Assembly (NCBI RefSeq): GCF_017591435.1
Contig: NC_059296.1
Coordinates: forward strand, 2,317,501-2,381,500
Direction: 5' to 3'
From: Portunus trituberculatus
Lineage: Eukaryota > Arthropoda > Malacostraca > Decapoda > Portunidae
Length of the DNA: 64,000 nucleotides
Shown: positions 36,501-48,299 of the stretch, one piece after another
How the letters are laid out: each line of letters starts with the position of its first letter
Numbering within the stretch: position 1 is the first letter of the stretch
Made by a program: the position numbers and the translations under genes
Notes under the pieces: generated by a model
What the model saw: the letters and a program-made list of their open reading frames with translations, nothing else
Told to the model about the DNA's origin: nothing
Databases searched by the model: none

Positions 36501-37578
36501 ACTTGAGAAAGGCCTTTGATAAAGTACCACACAATAGACTGATGTGGAAACTAAAGATGATTGGAGGAGTAAATGATAAACTAACAAAATGGATGGAAAA
36601 TTACTTAATGGGAAGAGAAATGAGAACAGTGGTGAGAGGAAGGAAGTTCGAGTGGAAGAAGGTAACCAGTGGAGTTCCACAAGGGTCAGTGCTGGGTCCC
36701 ATCATGTTTTTTATTTATGTTAATGATATGCCAGTAGGAATTGACAGTTACATGAACATGTTTGCAGACGATACTAAAATTATGAGGAGAGTAAAGAATG
36801 TGGAAGATTGTAACAAGTTACAGGAGTAAGGAGTGGCAGATGGAATTTAATATAGACAAGACCCATGTTATGAAAATGGGAAGAAGTAGATACAGACCAA
36901 ACAGGGATTACAGGCTGGGTGATGAGAAAATTAAAGAGACCAATGAGGAGAAAGACTTAGGAGTAACCGTGCAAAACACCTTGTCACTGGAGAAACACAT
37001 TAACAAGATTTTTTGGAAAACATACAACATGCTTCAAAATATTGGCCTTGCATTCCACTACCTAGATGAAGGAATGATGAAGAAGATATTATGTACCTTA
37101 ATAAGACCCCAGTTAGAATATGCAGCATGTGTCTGGTCACCGCATATGAAGAAAAATGTGAAGAAGGTGGAAAGGGTACAGAGGCTGGCAACAAGGATGG
37201 TACCAGGACTCAGGAGTTAGACTATGAGGAAAGACTGAGGAAGCTGGGGCTGACCACATTAGAAGAGAGAAGAACAAGAGGAGACATGATAACTATGTAT
37301 AAATTGGTGAACAAGATTGACATACTGGACAGAGAGTTGATAAAGGTGACCACAAGTAATCATCTCCAAGGACATGGAAAAAAGCTAATAAAGGACATCT
37401 GTCTAAATGACGTGAGAAAATACAGTTTCCGCATCGTAGCATTGATAAGTGGAATAAACTGAGCAGTGATGTCGTTGACGCGGTGTGTCAATCAGATGAA
37501 AGAGAGATATGACAGGAATAGACAAGGAGACAGGTCACAGAGAGCTTAGCTCGGGCCCTGTAATACACAAATAGGTAA

Positions 37579-37579
<1 letters not shown>
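33581..37579 (+). mobile_element. CR1-like LINE, essentially full length, frameshifted (LINE-E)
   Basis: A 216-bp 5' UTR precedes ORF1, which opens at 33797 (MASRQTRDFEGF) and encodes a long coiled coil, then after a break the C-terminal part (RPLKLKLKSQVAAEALLRRA). ORF2 follows from about 34700: endonuclease (YTNIDGFLSKRL, VGDFNCKEIVWEDY, AARLDLVFTRG), reverse transcriptase (KSMGPDGISGRLLNEC, LNYRPVSLTS, FGFRKGRSC, DLRKAFDKVPHNRL, SGVPQGSVLGPIMF, MFADDTKI) and C-terminal region. The tail ends ACAAATAGGTAAATACACAC. Frameshifts interrupt both ORFs. Confidence 0.88.

Positions 37580-37654
<75 letters not shown>
37580..37654. repeat. (AC)n between LINE-E and LINE-F
   Basis: Pure AC run joining the tail of one LINE to the truncated head of the next. 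Confidence 0.95.
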
Positions 37655-37656
<2 letters not shown>

Positions 37657-38287
37657 GACCTGGGGGTGATTATACAAGTCATCCTGACTCCAGAAGGACA
37701 CATAAATAGACTAGTATTTGCTTCAATATACAAGACCCTAACCAACATCAGGATGGCATTCAATTACATGGATAGTATGATGAAAAAGATCAGGATCACA
37801 ATGATAAGACCTAGAGTGAAATATGCAGCTGTGGTATAGTCACCATACAGGCTGAAAGACATCAAGAAACTAGAAAGAATATAAAGAACTGCTATAAAGA
37901 TGGTTCCAGAAATAAAGGATCTTTCTTATGAAGAAAGACTGAAGGTAATGGAACTACCAACTTTGAAGGATAGATGGAATAGAAGAGACCTAGTAATGAC
38001 ATATAAGTTAGTTAACTGTATGGAGAAGATAGATGGACAAGACTTAGTATTACTGATGGAGGATGGAGATAGACAAACAAGAGGACATTCCAAACAGATC
38101 ATGAAAAGTCAGTGTCTGAGGAACATTAAGAAGTTCAGTTTTCCACATAGGATGATGGACGTCTGGGATGGATTGAGTGAAGAAATTGTAATTGCAGAAA
38201 GTGTGCACAAATTTAAGGAAAAGTTGAATAAATGTAGATATAGAGACAGGTCAAACCCTGTAATATGCTAGTAGGTAAATACAAGGT

Positions 38288-38289
<2 letters not shown>
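37655..38289 (+). mobile_element. CR1-like LINE, 5'-truncated (LINE-F)
   Basis: Only the ORF2 C-terminal region remains (DLGVIIQ, MVPEIKDLSYEERLKVMELP, TRGHSKQIMKSQCLRNIKKF), ending GCTAGTAGGTAAATACAAGG and (AC)n. Diverged from LINE-E and LINE-G, so an independent insertion is likely. Confidence 0.85.
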
Positions 38290-38359
<70 letters not shown>

Positions 38360-38360
38360 A
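38290..38360. repeat. (AC)n between LINE-F and LINE-G
   Basis: Pure AC run at the junction of two LINE copies. Confidence 0.95.
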
Positions 38361-39995
38361 AGTATTTACTAAAGAAACAATGTTTGTAAAGCCTTAGAAT
38401 GTAGAAGAAAATGTGTACATGGATGACATTAAGATACCTAAAAAGGAGTTATATAAAATGTTGGAGGAACTTAAAGAAGATAAAGCGATGGGACCAGATG
38501 AAGTTTCAGGCAAATTATTGAAGGAATGTAGAGAAGAATTGATAGATCCATTATATGATATTATAAGGTGCTCATTAGAAACCGGGGAAGTACCGGTAGA
38601 GTGGAAAAGAGCTGAAGTGGTGCCCATTTATAAGGGAGGCAGTAAAGAAGAGCCTCTTAACTATAGACCTGTGTCTTTAACAAGTGTGGTTGGTAAGATT
38701 TGTGAGAGGGTGATAAAGAAATATTGGATACGGTTCCTGGAGGATCATAAGTTATTATCGGATCATCAATTTGGCTTTAGGAAAGGAGGTCATGTGTAAC
38801 AAATCTACTGAGGTTTTATTCAAGAGTGGTTGACAAAATACAAGAGAGAGAGGGATGGATGGACTGTGTATATTTGGATTTAAAAAAAGCTTTTGACAAG
38901 GTACCTCACATGAGACTGCTATGGAAATTAGAGATTTATGGAGGACTGAAGGGAAAAGTGTTAAAGTGGATGGAAAACTACTTGAGATGGAGGGAGATGA
39001 GAACGGTAATAAGGGATGCAAAGTTGGACTGGTTGGTGGAGAGTGGAGTCCCACAAGGTTCAGTGCTGGCACCAATACTTTTCCTTGTCTATATTAATGA
39101 TATGCCAGAGGGAGTAAACAGTTATATTAATTTGTTTGCGGATGATGCAAAGTTGTGTAGGTATGTGAAGAGTGAAGAAGATTGTGAAATTTTACAGGCA
39201 GATTTAGATACGATTTGAGAGTGGAGCAAGAGGTGGGAGATGGAATTTAATCTGAGAAAAAGTCATGTAATGGAGATGGGGGAAGAGTGGAAGACGGCCA
39301 AGAGGGTCATACAAGATGGGTGAAGGAGTAGTGTTGAAAAAGGTGGAAAAGGAAAAGGATTTGGGAGTGATAATACAAGACCATGGACAGTTTGAGGCTC
39401 ATATTGACAAGATGTTTGGAGAAACATATAATTTGATTAGAAATATTGGATTAGCCTTTCATTATATGGATAAAGATATGATGAAGAAATTAATTAGTAC
39501 GGTAATTAGACCAAGATTGGAATATGCTGGGTGGTTTGGTCCCCTTATAAAAAGAAGCATATAAGGAAGTTGGAGAGATTGCAGAGAATGGCAACAAAAA
39601 TGGTACCGGAATTGGCAGAAATGACCTATGAGGAGAGATTAAAAGAAATGAATTTGCTTACCTTGGAACAAAGAAGAGAAAGAGGAGATTTAATACAGGT
39701 TTATAAACTGTTGAATGGTTTGGATGAAGTGGATAATGAACAAATGATGTTGAGAGGAAAATTTAAATAGAACTACGAGATCGCATAGTAAAAAGATAGC
39801 CAAGGGAATATGCTTGAAGGATGTGAAGAAATATAGTTTCCCACACAGATGTGTGGAGGTGTGGAATAGTTTGAGTGAGGAGGTGGTGTCAGCGAGGAGT
39901 GTGCATAGTTTTAAAGGAAAGTTGGATGTGTGTAAATATGGAGACGGGGCCACACGAGTATGATACTCAGGCCTTGTAAAATTACAACTAGGTGA

Positions 39996-39997
<2 letters not shown>
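38361..39997 (+). mobile_element. CR1-like LINE, 5'-truncated (LINE-G)
   Basis: Starts near the end of the linker before the reverse transcriptase (VFTKETMF) and contains KAMGPDEVSGKLLKECREEL, LNYRPVSLTS, FGFRKGG, DLKKAFDKVPHMRLLWKL, SGVPQGSVLAPILFLVYIND, LFADDAKLC and the C-terminal region. The tail reads CAACTAGGTGAATACACAC. Closest to LINE-A. Several frameshifts. Confidence 0.87.
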
Positions 39998-40078
<81 letters not shown>

Positions 40079-40157
40079 TATTTTAGAAAAAAAAACTGCA
40101 TATAAAAAGTATTTATTTATTTATTTATTTATTTTTATTTATTTTTATTTTTGAGCA
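39998..40157. repeat. (AC)n followed by (TTTA)n
   Basis: AC run to 40077 behind LINE-G, then a TTTA-rich stretch at about 40110-40157. Confidence 0.9.
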
Positions 40158-40558
40158 TCAAACAACCAAAATTCTTTCCTACAGCTACATGAAATGTAAA
40201 AGCAAAATCAGGGATAAGATACAAACTATAAATCAGAGGTAGTTAACTATTAATCATGGGCATAAGACTAGTTGGACAAGTTGCTACATATGCAGACACT
40301 TTCTTATGTATGCTATGCAGAATTTTTTTTTTTTTTTTTTATGACTATTATATTTAGATTTATTTTAATAGAGAAAATTGATTTTCAAATTGAGCAGATC
40401 ATAAAATGAGCTTTGTCATGAATTAACTTGCAATGTTAAGTTCCAATGTACTATGTACAAGGGTCAGGTAAAAACTGAAAGGTTAGAATTACAGTTTTCC
40501 TTTTTCAAATTATCTCATGTAATATTGCTGTATTGAAATCAGTTAATTCTTCTTATTA
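40158..40558. other. No recognisable gene
   Basis: AT-rich sequence with a T20-class homopolymer at 40323-40340 and no coding signal. Confidence 0.4.
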
Positions 40559-40862
40559 GAGGCGGTGGCATAGTGGATAGGTGGTGAGCGTGGGATCGGG
40601 CAGACGTCCACGCGTAGGTTCGAATCCCACCACGTACAGCCTTAAAACACTTTGCCATTTGTCGAGTGGTTTAAAGTTACCTACATGTCACCATGATACC
40701 CAGGTTCTAGGTGGTTACACTCAAGATGAGCTTGGGCAGTGATATGGGCCCTAATATGGGTACCACTATAAATAAAATTGCCTGCGCCACTAATGGGCGG
40801 AAGCTGAACAGCGCTTCCCATACACTCTTCAAGTGTGCCTACAGGCGCTATAGGCCTTACTG

Positions 40863-40890
<28 letters not shown>
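40559..40890 (+). mobile_element. tRNA-derived SINE, second family, full length with poly(A)
   Basis: Head GAGGCGGTGGCATAGTGG (box A) and GGTTCGAATCCCACC (box B), body with TGTCACCATGATACCCAGG, end GCGCTATAGGCCTTACTG, then about 29 A. Nearly identical to the copy at 30601-30912 in opposite orientation, pointing to recent activity. Confidence 0.88.
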
Positions 40891-40894
<4 letters not shown>

Positions 40895-41059
40895 TCTCTT
40901 CACTCTACAAGGTCTATGGGGCTTGACATATTAGTTCCTCATAGTTTTGCAAATAAATGTTTAATTCTGAAGAAATTTTTCAGTTGCAGTTGTAACAGTT
41001 CTTCATGATGATTGTGTATTGTTATAGTTACTAAATCTGTTGAAATAATTTTGTTACAG

Positions 41060-41511
41060 ATGTTGGTAACTGTGTTATTTTTGGAGATATTGGGTAGCTT
41101 GGGTAAGGTCAGCTTGCCATCCTACACCTGGAAATCAGCACGCAGCTTTCTTGCACCATCTATGAGCTACGCCTTTCATGCTACTCTTTCCCTCATGGCT
41201 CTTCAAGGTCAGTTATTTGTATCTTTTTACTTTTCTTTATTTTTATCTTGAATTATACATGAATTATTGTTGTAAAGTACAACCTTCAGTAGGACATTTT
41301 TAGGACAAATTTTGCAATCTTATCTGTGTTGATTGGAAACAGAGAATAGAATTAATTAATATTAAATTTAGTGGGAAAATTAATATAAAATACAGTGGTA
41401 CCTTGAGATACGAGCTGCCTGAAATGCGAGTTTTTTTGAGATATGAACTAGTATCTACGTGTTTCCTGTAGATCTTGTGCACTGTGATTGTTCTTTCATC
41501 ATTTTGACACT

Positions 41512-41542
<31 letters not shown>

Positions 41543-41836
41543 AGAAAATGTTTTTATTTACGTTTAATGTTTACATGTGAATGGTGCCTGCATCCCTCCC
41601 TCCCTCCTCCTCTGCCATTCATCACCATTAGCCCAAAACATGTCTCCAAGATAAGAACAATAAATAAACTTTTGCTTTTATTTTATATATTTTCATGCAT
41701 TGATAAAGTATACATGTTTACGTAACTGAAAAGGCAAAACAAATTTCTCCCATCTCTGCCTATCTCCTCCTCCGACACTTATCATGGAGGAGGGGAACAA
41801 TGTAAACAAACCTCTATGACTGCAGACTGCAGCCTC

Positions 41837-41907
<71 letters not shown>

Positions 41908-43029
41908 GCTTAAAACTTTATTTATTCAATGAATAATGTTTATATGATCGTCAATGAGCTCTTCTGTGATTATTAGAGCAGCCAGTCTTCTGTGGGTGGT
42001 TGTATTTGTACACTCCAGTTGATCGACAGTCCCAAGCGAGGGTTGGGAATGCAGTAAGGTAACATCCTGTGGAATGCACACCCTGCGAGATAAATATACT
42101 TTATAAGAGTAGTTTATCTAGTTATATTATCTTTGTTATGTTTTGTTTTGTTTCTTTACAATAGTTGTTATTTATAGACAGCTTTTTTCTATCTGAAAAC
42201 ACATAAAAAAAATATGGGTGCTCTTTTTTGGGGGGTTGAAATGGATAAATGGCATTTCAATGGGAAATTTTTTTTTGAGATACAAGATTTTTGCGATAGG
42301 AGCTCCGTCACGGAACGAATTAAACTTGTATCACAAGGTACTACTGCAAATAGTATTGTGTGTGTTTTGGTGTATATAATACATTTCATCTTTTTCATAA
42401 TTGTAGACACATTATTTATGAGTAATAGGAATAGGATGGGTGTTTAGGTGAAAAAACTGAGATGATACTATAATGTTGTAAGGATGAATGATTAGTAAAG
42501 AAATAATGTGATGTTAAAAATCCTATGAGGAAAGGAAGACCATTTGTAAGGTGGAAAGATAAAGTAAAGAATTACATATGTTAGAGAGATGCTACTACAG
42601 TGTTACTTTGAGGTAGGAGTTTAATTTGGTCCGTGACGGAGCTCGTATCTCGTACTTTCCCGTTGAAATGCATTGAAATACCATTAATCCTTTCCAGCCT
42701 CCCCAAAAAAGAGCACTCCTTTTTTTTTGTGTGTGTGTGTTTTCAGGTACGTAAAATGTATTTATGAATAATAATTATTGCACAGAAATTTGATAAAACA
42801 TGACAAAAGATAATATAAATAGATAAACTACTTTTATAAATTATATTTATATCGGAGGAGGCATTCCATGAAACGTTATCTTACTACATTCCCAGCCCTC
42901 ACTTGGGACTGTCAATCAGCTGGAATGTACAAATATAGCCACCCACAGAAGACTGAGTGCTCTAATAATCACAGATGAACTTGTTGACAATCCTGTAACC
43001 ATTATTCATTGAATAAATGAAGTTTTAAG

Positions 43030-43086
<57 letters not shown>

Positions 43087-45618
43087 GTTGGCGGAGATGG
43101 GGGAAATTTGCTTTGCCTTTTCAGTTACGTATACTTTATCAATGCATGAAAATATGTAAAATAGCACCAAAGATTTATTTATTGTTCTTACCTTGGAGAC
43201 AGACATTTTCTGCTAACTAATAGTGGTAAATGGCAGAGGAGGAGGAGGCAGGGAGTAAAGGATGCAGGCACCATTCACACATAAACATTAAACATAAATC
43301 AAAACTGCACTTTCTTTAGACAAGAAAACAAGGTCAGTAAAGTGTGAAAATGATGAAAGAACAATAACAGTGTATTAGATCCATGGGAAACATGTAGATA
43401 CTAGCTCAGCTGAGGCTGGACTGATACGCCGACCTGCAGCAACATCCTCAAGCATGACTCGTATCTCAAAATTTTGCTCGTATCTCAAAATAAAGAATTG
43501 ACTAACTCGTATCTAGTATCTCAAAAGACTCATATCTCAGGCAGCTCAAGGTATCACTGTATGTAGAACAAGCAAGGAGGGATGGTTTAGTTTGGCTGTA
43601 ATATAGATTGTTAGATAAACAAATTTATGAATACAAGAAATTATTATGATAGAACTTAGCTCTGTGGTATTTTGTTGTTGATGGAATAATGTATGTTAAA
43701 CATTCAGTGTTTTGCAAATAAATTTCTCTTTAATTCTTGTATTTCTGTTTTGGACAGGAATGAATATTCCCATGTATGGCGCTGTGAAGCGATGTACTCC
43801 ACTTGTCAACTTGATCTTGGCTGTAGTCATCTTGCGACATCCTTTCCCATCATTCACACTCATTGTGTCTGTCCTGACCATTACCATAGGCTGCTTTGTT
43901 GCAGGTGTGTGCTTTTTAATAACAACTTTTGGTAATATTTGAATAAACTTTGAAAATGTTAAAACTATGTATTTGAATTAGCTTTGTCATATTGACATAT
44001 CATTATCTTTTCAGTGTTAGGTGACTTAACTTTTGATGCTTTTGCCTACACGATGGGTGGCCTGAGTGTATTGGCTCAGGGACTGTACCTGACACTAGTG
44101 CAACAATGTGCTGAGAATAAGCGATCCACGTGGGAAATTTTGCAGCTCAACAGTTATAACACCCTTGCACCATTCATAATCATGTCTGTACTAGTTGGAG
44201 AACCTGAAAATATTATCAAGAGCAAATACATTGCAGGTAATGATTGCGTTTTGCTTTGCCATTATTATATCTAGGTATCTTGTACCTAATTGTAAGAAAA
44301 GTTCTCAAAGGTGCTTCTCCTAGAGGAAATATATTAATATATCTTATTCTTCATAAAGATTTATGCCATTACATTTTTAAAAGGGTGCACCAAACATCTG
44401 TACAATGTTATTTAACACAACTTTTATGTATTACCTAGACAAATTAACCTAAAAATAATTTACTAAATAATGACTTTCAAACATAATGATCTACAAAAGG
44501 TCATTTGAAAGCTAATCTGTTCAATTATTGAGTGCTTGTTGTAAATATTGACATTTATGTTTATCCAGGCAATTACCAGTGTGGGTCTAAACTTCACTCC
44601 CTCAGCAACCTCAATTTCATTTCCATATTTTGTTTGGTGCTTCAAGTGATCATCTTAAGTAAAGTAACATCTTTAGATCATAGCTTATTTGAGTGAACTT
44701 TTAGAATTAGATAGTTGTGAAATCCAATGCTTTTGCAGCAGTGGATCAGACTTGCAATTTAGAGTAAGGTAACTTCTTGAAGAAAGTGCTCCACTGGCCT
44801 AATAACCTAACAGTCATCTTGTAAGCATTTACAATATTGATTATTGAAGTCTCACTCTTTTAGAATTGTGTAGCATTACAGATTATGTAAGCCTGCTGAT
44901 GTAGTTATAGTAGCAAAAAGAATCTTAGTAACTGTGTCAGAAGTATATGTATTACATTTAGTGCCCCAGTTCTTGAAGTGTAGTTGTATTCATATTAACT
45001 TTTGTGTACTATATTAATTTTACTTGCTTGCCTTCTTATTTCAGATATTGGCTTTCATATTGTTTTTTGGATACTGGTATCCATGGGCTCAGTATTGAAC
45101 TATTCCCTGTTCCTGTGCACAGTTCTTAACTCTGCTCTCACTACGTCTCTTGTAGCAGTGGCCAAGTCTGTTATACAGACACTTGTTGGCCTTTTTGTGT
45201 TTGGAGGCATTAAATTTCATCCCCTCAATACTGCTGGTGAGTTATTTCTCTATTGTACTGCTATTGTTTATGTGCTGAGTAATTCTCACTTTATTATTAT
45301 CAGTGCATCAATCATTTTTATTTGATAAGATATTATATCATATGATGGAGTCAACAATGAACATTATCTAATCTACTAATAACACTTTATAAGAAAAATT
45401 TGATAAATAAAATTTCTCTTTTCACAGGTATTGTTATGAATACTCTTGGTGGTTTTATGTACACCTACACAAAATATCAAGAGAAGATAGAAGACAAAAG
45501 ACAAAAGACTGAAGATGAAAATTTCAATGAAGTCAAAGTTGGGTTCCATCCTCTCAGTGTACAAGGCACAATAGATAAGAGTGGAGAACACAGCCTTAAT
45601 GATATCAAAGTTAGTTAA
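41060..45618 (+). CDS. SLC35D3-like nucleotide-sugar transporter, N-terminal exon missing
   Basis: Five exons with consistent phase-1 joints: 41060-41207, 43758-43904, 44015-44236, 45045-45236, 45428-45618, giving 299 residues. SLC35 proteins exchange nucleotide sugars across Golgi or ER membranes. Conserved features: SARSFLAPSMSYAFHATLSL, then MNIPMYGAVKRCTPLVNL (the MY..FKR.TPL signature of SLC35D), GDLTFDAFAYTMG, LNSALTTSLVAVAKSVIQT and IVMNTLGGFMYTYTKY. About eight hydrophobic segments remain of the usual ten. The C-terminus is hydrophilic. The first exon begins directly after the acceptor TTTTGTTACAG, so an upstream exon with the first one or two membrane segments is expected; the ATG at 41060 is probably internal. 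SLC35D1/D2 is the alternative. Confidence 0.82.
41393..42346 (+). mobile_element. TA-flanked DNA transposon (pogo/Tigger- or mariner-like MITE), copy 1
   Basis: Starts CAGTGGTACCTTGAGATACG after TA. The reverse complement of the right end reads CAGTAGTACCTTGTGATACA, so the ends form inverted repeats. Contains (TC)n at 41840-41906. Noncoding. It lies in transporter intron 1 and is inverted relative to 42598-43559. Confidence 0.75.
42598..43559 (-). mobile_element. TA-flanked DNA transposon, copy 2 (inverted)
   Basis: TA at 42596-42597 and 43560-43561. Ends CAGTGTTACTTTGAGGTAGG and, reversed, CAGTGATACCTTGAGCTGCC. The body mirrors copy 1, including (GA)n at 43033-43085 against its (TC)n. Confidence 0.75.
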
Positions 45619-45900
45619 TGTATTGTGTTCAGTTTTGTTTTGCTGCTTGACGCACATCATGCTAAACATGTTGCCTTCTTGTATCAATACTTATGAGAGA
45701 TGCTTATGACAATGTTATATATGCATTTAGAATTATTTAGAACCAGTTTTTAGATCAGTATTATTTATTTATTTATTTATATGCAGTTTTTTAATCATTT
45801 TTTTAATGTATGATTGACACTGAATATTGATCTAGTAATTTTGTATAATTTATCCATATGATTAATGAGTGTCTGTTCAGAGGTCCATTGATCAGTAGAA

Positions 45901-45906
45901 AATAAA
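45901..45906 (+). promoter_or_regulatory. Candidate polyadenylation signal of the transporter gene
   Basis: AATAAA about 280 bp after the stop codon in otherwise AT-rich 3' flank. No transcript evidence. Confidence 0.45.
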
Positions 45907-46189
45907 AAATATATATAAACATACATGGGATCCTTGTTACATTTATATAGTGTGTGTATAGATAATATAAGTTCTCAAAATTAATTTGTTGTGAAATGAT
46001 GCAAAGGTTTCTCAAAAGGACATTCATCTACATTTGCAATCAAGAGGATATCTGTGTATGATTCTTTATTAGTACGTATTTTGAAAGGTCACAGTTCTTT
46101 CTCTTTTACTCTGAATATAGTAAATACTGTGAGTCATCAAGTTGAGAATTGTACACTGTATGGAGGGAAAAAATACTACAGTATATATG

Positions 46190-46220
<31 letters not shown>

Positions 46221-46483
46221 GGGTGAGTTTCCCACCTATCACTCATTTCTTCATTCCAACTATAGAACACAAAAACATTTAGTTAAATGGCTGAAAAAAA
46301 TAAAAATGAAAAAATACTTAAATACTACACAAGCTATAACAAATACCACCTGCATACTCTCAGTTCTGGATCATTTTTGCTTCCTCCAACAAAATATAAC
46401 CTAAAAATAACTAGATTTGAAGTAACACCTACACTCTCATGGGTCTCAAACTCACTCTCTCAACATGATAACTTATTAACCTA

Positions 46484-47215
46484 AAGGGGGGTTCACACTT
46501 GCCAATTTGCGACTTTTTTTTTTCACATATAGTTTCCGACTCCTCCCTCCTAGTCGTAAAGTGTCAGACGTAACGCCTGGAAAGGCGGGACGTGAATATA
46601 AACAAACAACTAACTACCTGCCAGTCTTCCTCTAGTGATGATGCTGAAGCTGTGGTTTCTCTTTTTTTGGCGTACCGAAAGTCAACAGAAAAGGAAATGC
46701 CTGTGGATTCGTCCCTGGCTAAGTAGAAGGAAAGAAAGGGGTGTTTACCACACACTAGATTTGCCTACATTTCTCATAAGAAAATTGTTAATCTTAAGAA
46801 TATTATGCACAATTGCGATCACATTAAATCCTGACAAGTCTTCAATTCTCACCTCCAACAACACCCTGCATTGAGGGAAACGGTTCTTGTAGAGTGGCAG
46901 CTATTTCGTTGAGTGACGATTTACGCAAGCTGGGTTTTTTTTTTTTTTTTTTTTTTTTTCTCTATGATTCATTTCTAGGGTCACAGATGTGTTCTTTTCC
47001 CCTACCAACTCTAACATCTTTTCTAACTAGAGACCACATTTTCAAAACTTATTCCGTGACCTCACGACGTAAATAAAGTCGCAAATCGACTAGCAAGACC
47101 AACATGTTGGTCTTGATTTGTGACTGTTTTCTGCATTCGCTAGGTGCCGATTGGAAGTCGGAAACTACGTACGTAAAAAAAAAAAAAAATCAAATTGGCA
47201 TGTGTGAATTCGCCT
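46484..47215 (+). mobile_element. PIF/Harbinger-like DNA transposon remnant
   Basis: The left end GGGTTCACACTTGCCAATTT and the reversed right end GGCGAATTCACACATGCCAA are inverted repeats. Inside, a frame gives KRKCLWIRPWLSRRKERGVY followed by HTL, the N-terminal signature of Harbinger nucleases. The DDE catalytic part is gone. A T-rich tract interrupts the element at 46936-46959. Confidence 0.6.
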
Positions 47216-47592
47216 TGAGAGAGAGAGAGAGAGAGAGAGGCTATATCACCTTCAGTTCGCAAACTCTCCCACCTCTCACTTTTTCCCCCTCCCAAAATTA
47301 AGAATGAAAAATACAAATGAAAACTAGACAAATACGTAACTCCATTCGAAAGTATATTTGGAGATACTAAATATATTTCTTTGTGTCGTAATAATCCCTG
47401 GCCGCCATTGTTATTCTAAACTGTTTCGAATCTCAGGTGTTCGAGAAAAGGCTTGTTCGACCATGATTCTGGAACCTTGACTGGTAGTACGCGTGCGCGG
47501 TAAGTTCTTCACAACCAATGAAATAACAGGAATTAATATATCGGCCAACCAAAGGCTTTCATTCTGTAAGTGAAGGCTGACTGTCCGCCATA

Positions 47593-47656
47593 ATGGAATT
47601 CTCAGTCATACTCAAACCATGTCTGGTTGTGAAGTTTTCACTCGCTCATTTTGGAG
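47593..47656 (+). other. Possible first exon with 5' splice site
   Basis: A GC-rich stretch with TACGCGTGCGCGG at 47490 precedes an ATG and a 64-bp open segment ending GGAG/GTAAGC, an excellent donor. Joined to the acceptor at 50370 it would soon reach a stop, so it could only be a leader with a short upstream ORF for the DUF3253 gene. Weak case. Confidence 0.2.
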
Positions 47657-47879
47657 GTAAGCGCATTTGGTGATTTTCTTTTCTTTGTTTCAAATCACAA
47701 TGTGTTCTTCTAACAACAATGAAGTGTCCCAAGTGACGATCAACGTGCAGTTTTCGTGAACAAGGTGTTTGAAGGTGGACGATCGAGAACTTTGTGGAAC
47801 GGGCACTCTTATTAGGAAGCGCGGCTGTACTGCGATTGCAAATTATTAGCCAACTGAAAGATTATAGGATAGGTTAAGT

Positions 47880-48170
47880 TAAGGCGGGTTCACACGTGTC
47901 AATAATTTGTGAGTCGCTAGTAGTATCGACTGAGCCTTATTAATCGGAACATGTTCACACATTGCGACTGGAAAGTATCGGCTGGTTGGTGGGAAGTGAG
48001 TGCAAACAAACAGCTACCCAACAAAATGTCTTCCCCCTGGTGACGATGACATTTGCAATCAAATCAAATAATCGCAAGTATTCAATCCTCACCTTCAACA
48101 ACACCCTGCGTAGAGGAAAGCAGTCATCGGAGAGTGCATGGCAGCTATCTCATCGAACACCGATTTGCTT

Positions 48171-48203
<33 letters not shown>

Positions 48204-48230
48204 CTGTAGTATTCACTTTTAGGATCCCAG
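47880..48230 (+). mobile_element. Second Harbinger-like remnant
   Basis: Left end GGCGGGTTCACACGTGTCAA resembles that at 46484, and the segment TCAATCCTCACCTTCAACAA repeats words of 46840-46870. Followed by T-rich tracts. The right border is unclear; a GCGAC-rich stretch at 48990-49080 may belong to it. Confidence 0.45.
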
Positions 48231-48262
48231 ATGCGATTTTCCCCTATACTATAGCTATACGT

Positions 48263-48296
<34 letters not shown>

Positions 48297-48299
48297 CTC

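Noticed and set aside
33752..37462. Series of host genes with coiled-coil, nuclease and polymerase-like products
   Set aside because: Order and motifs are those of one frameshifted LINE (ORF1, endonuclease, reverse transcriptase).
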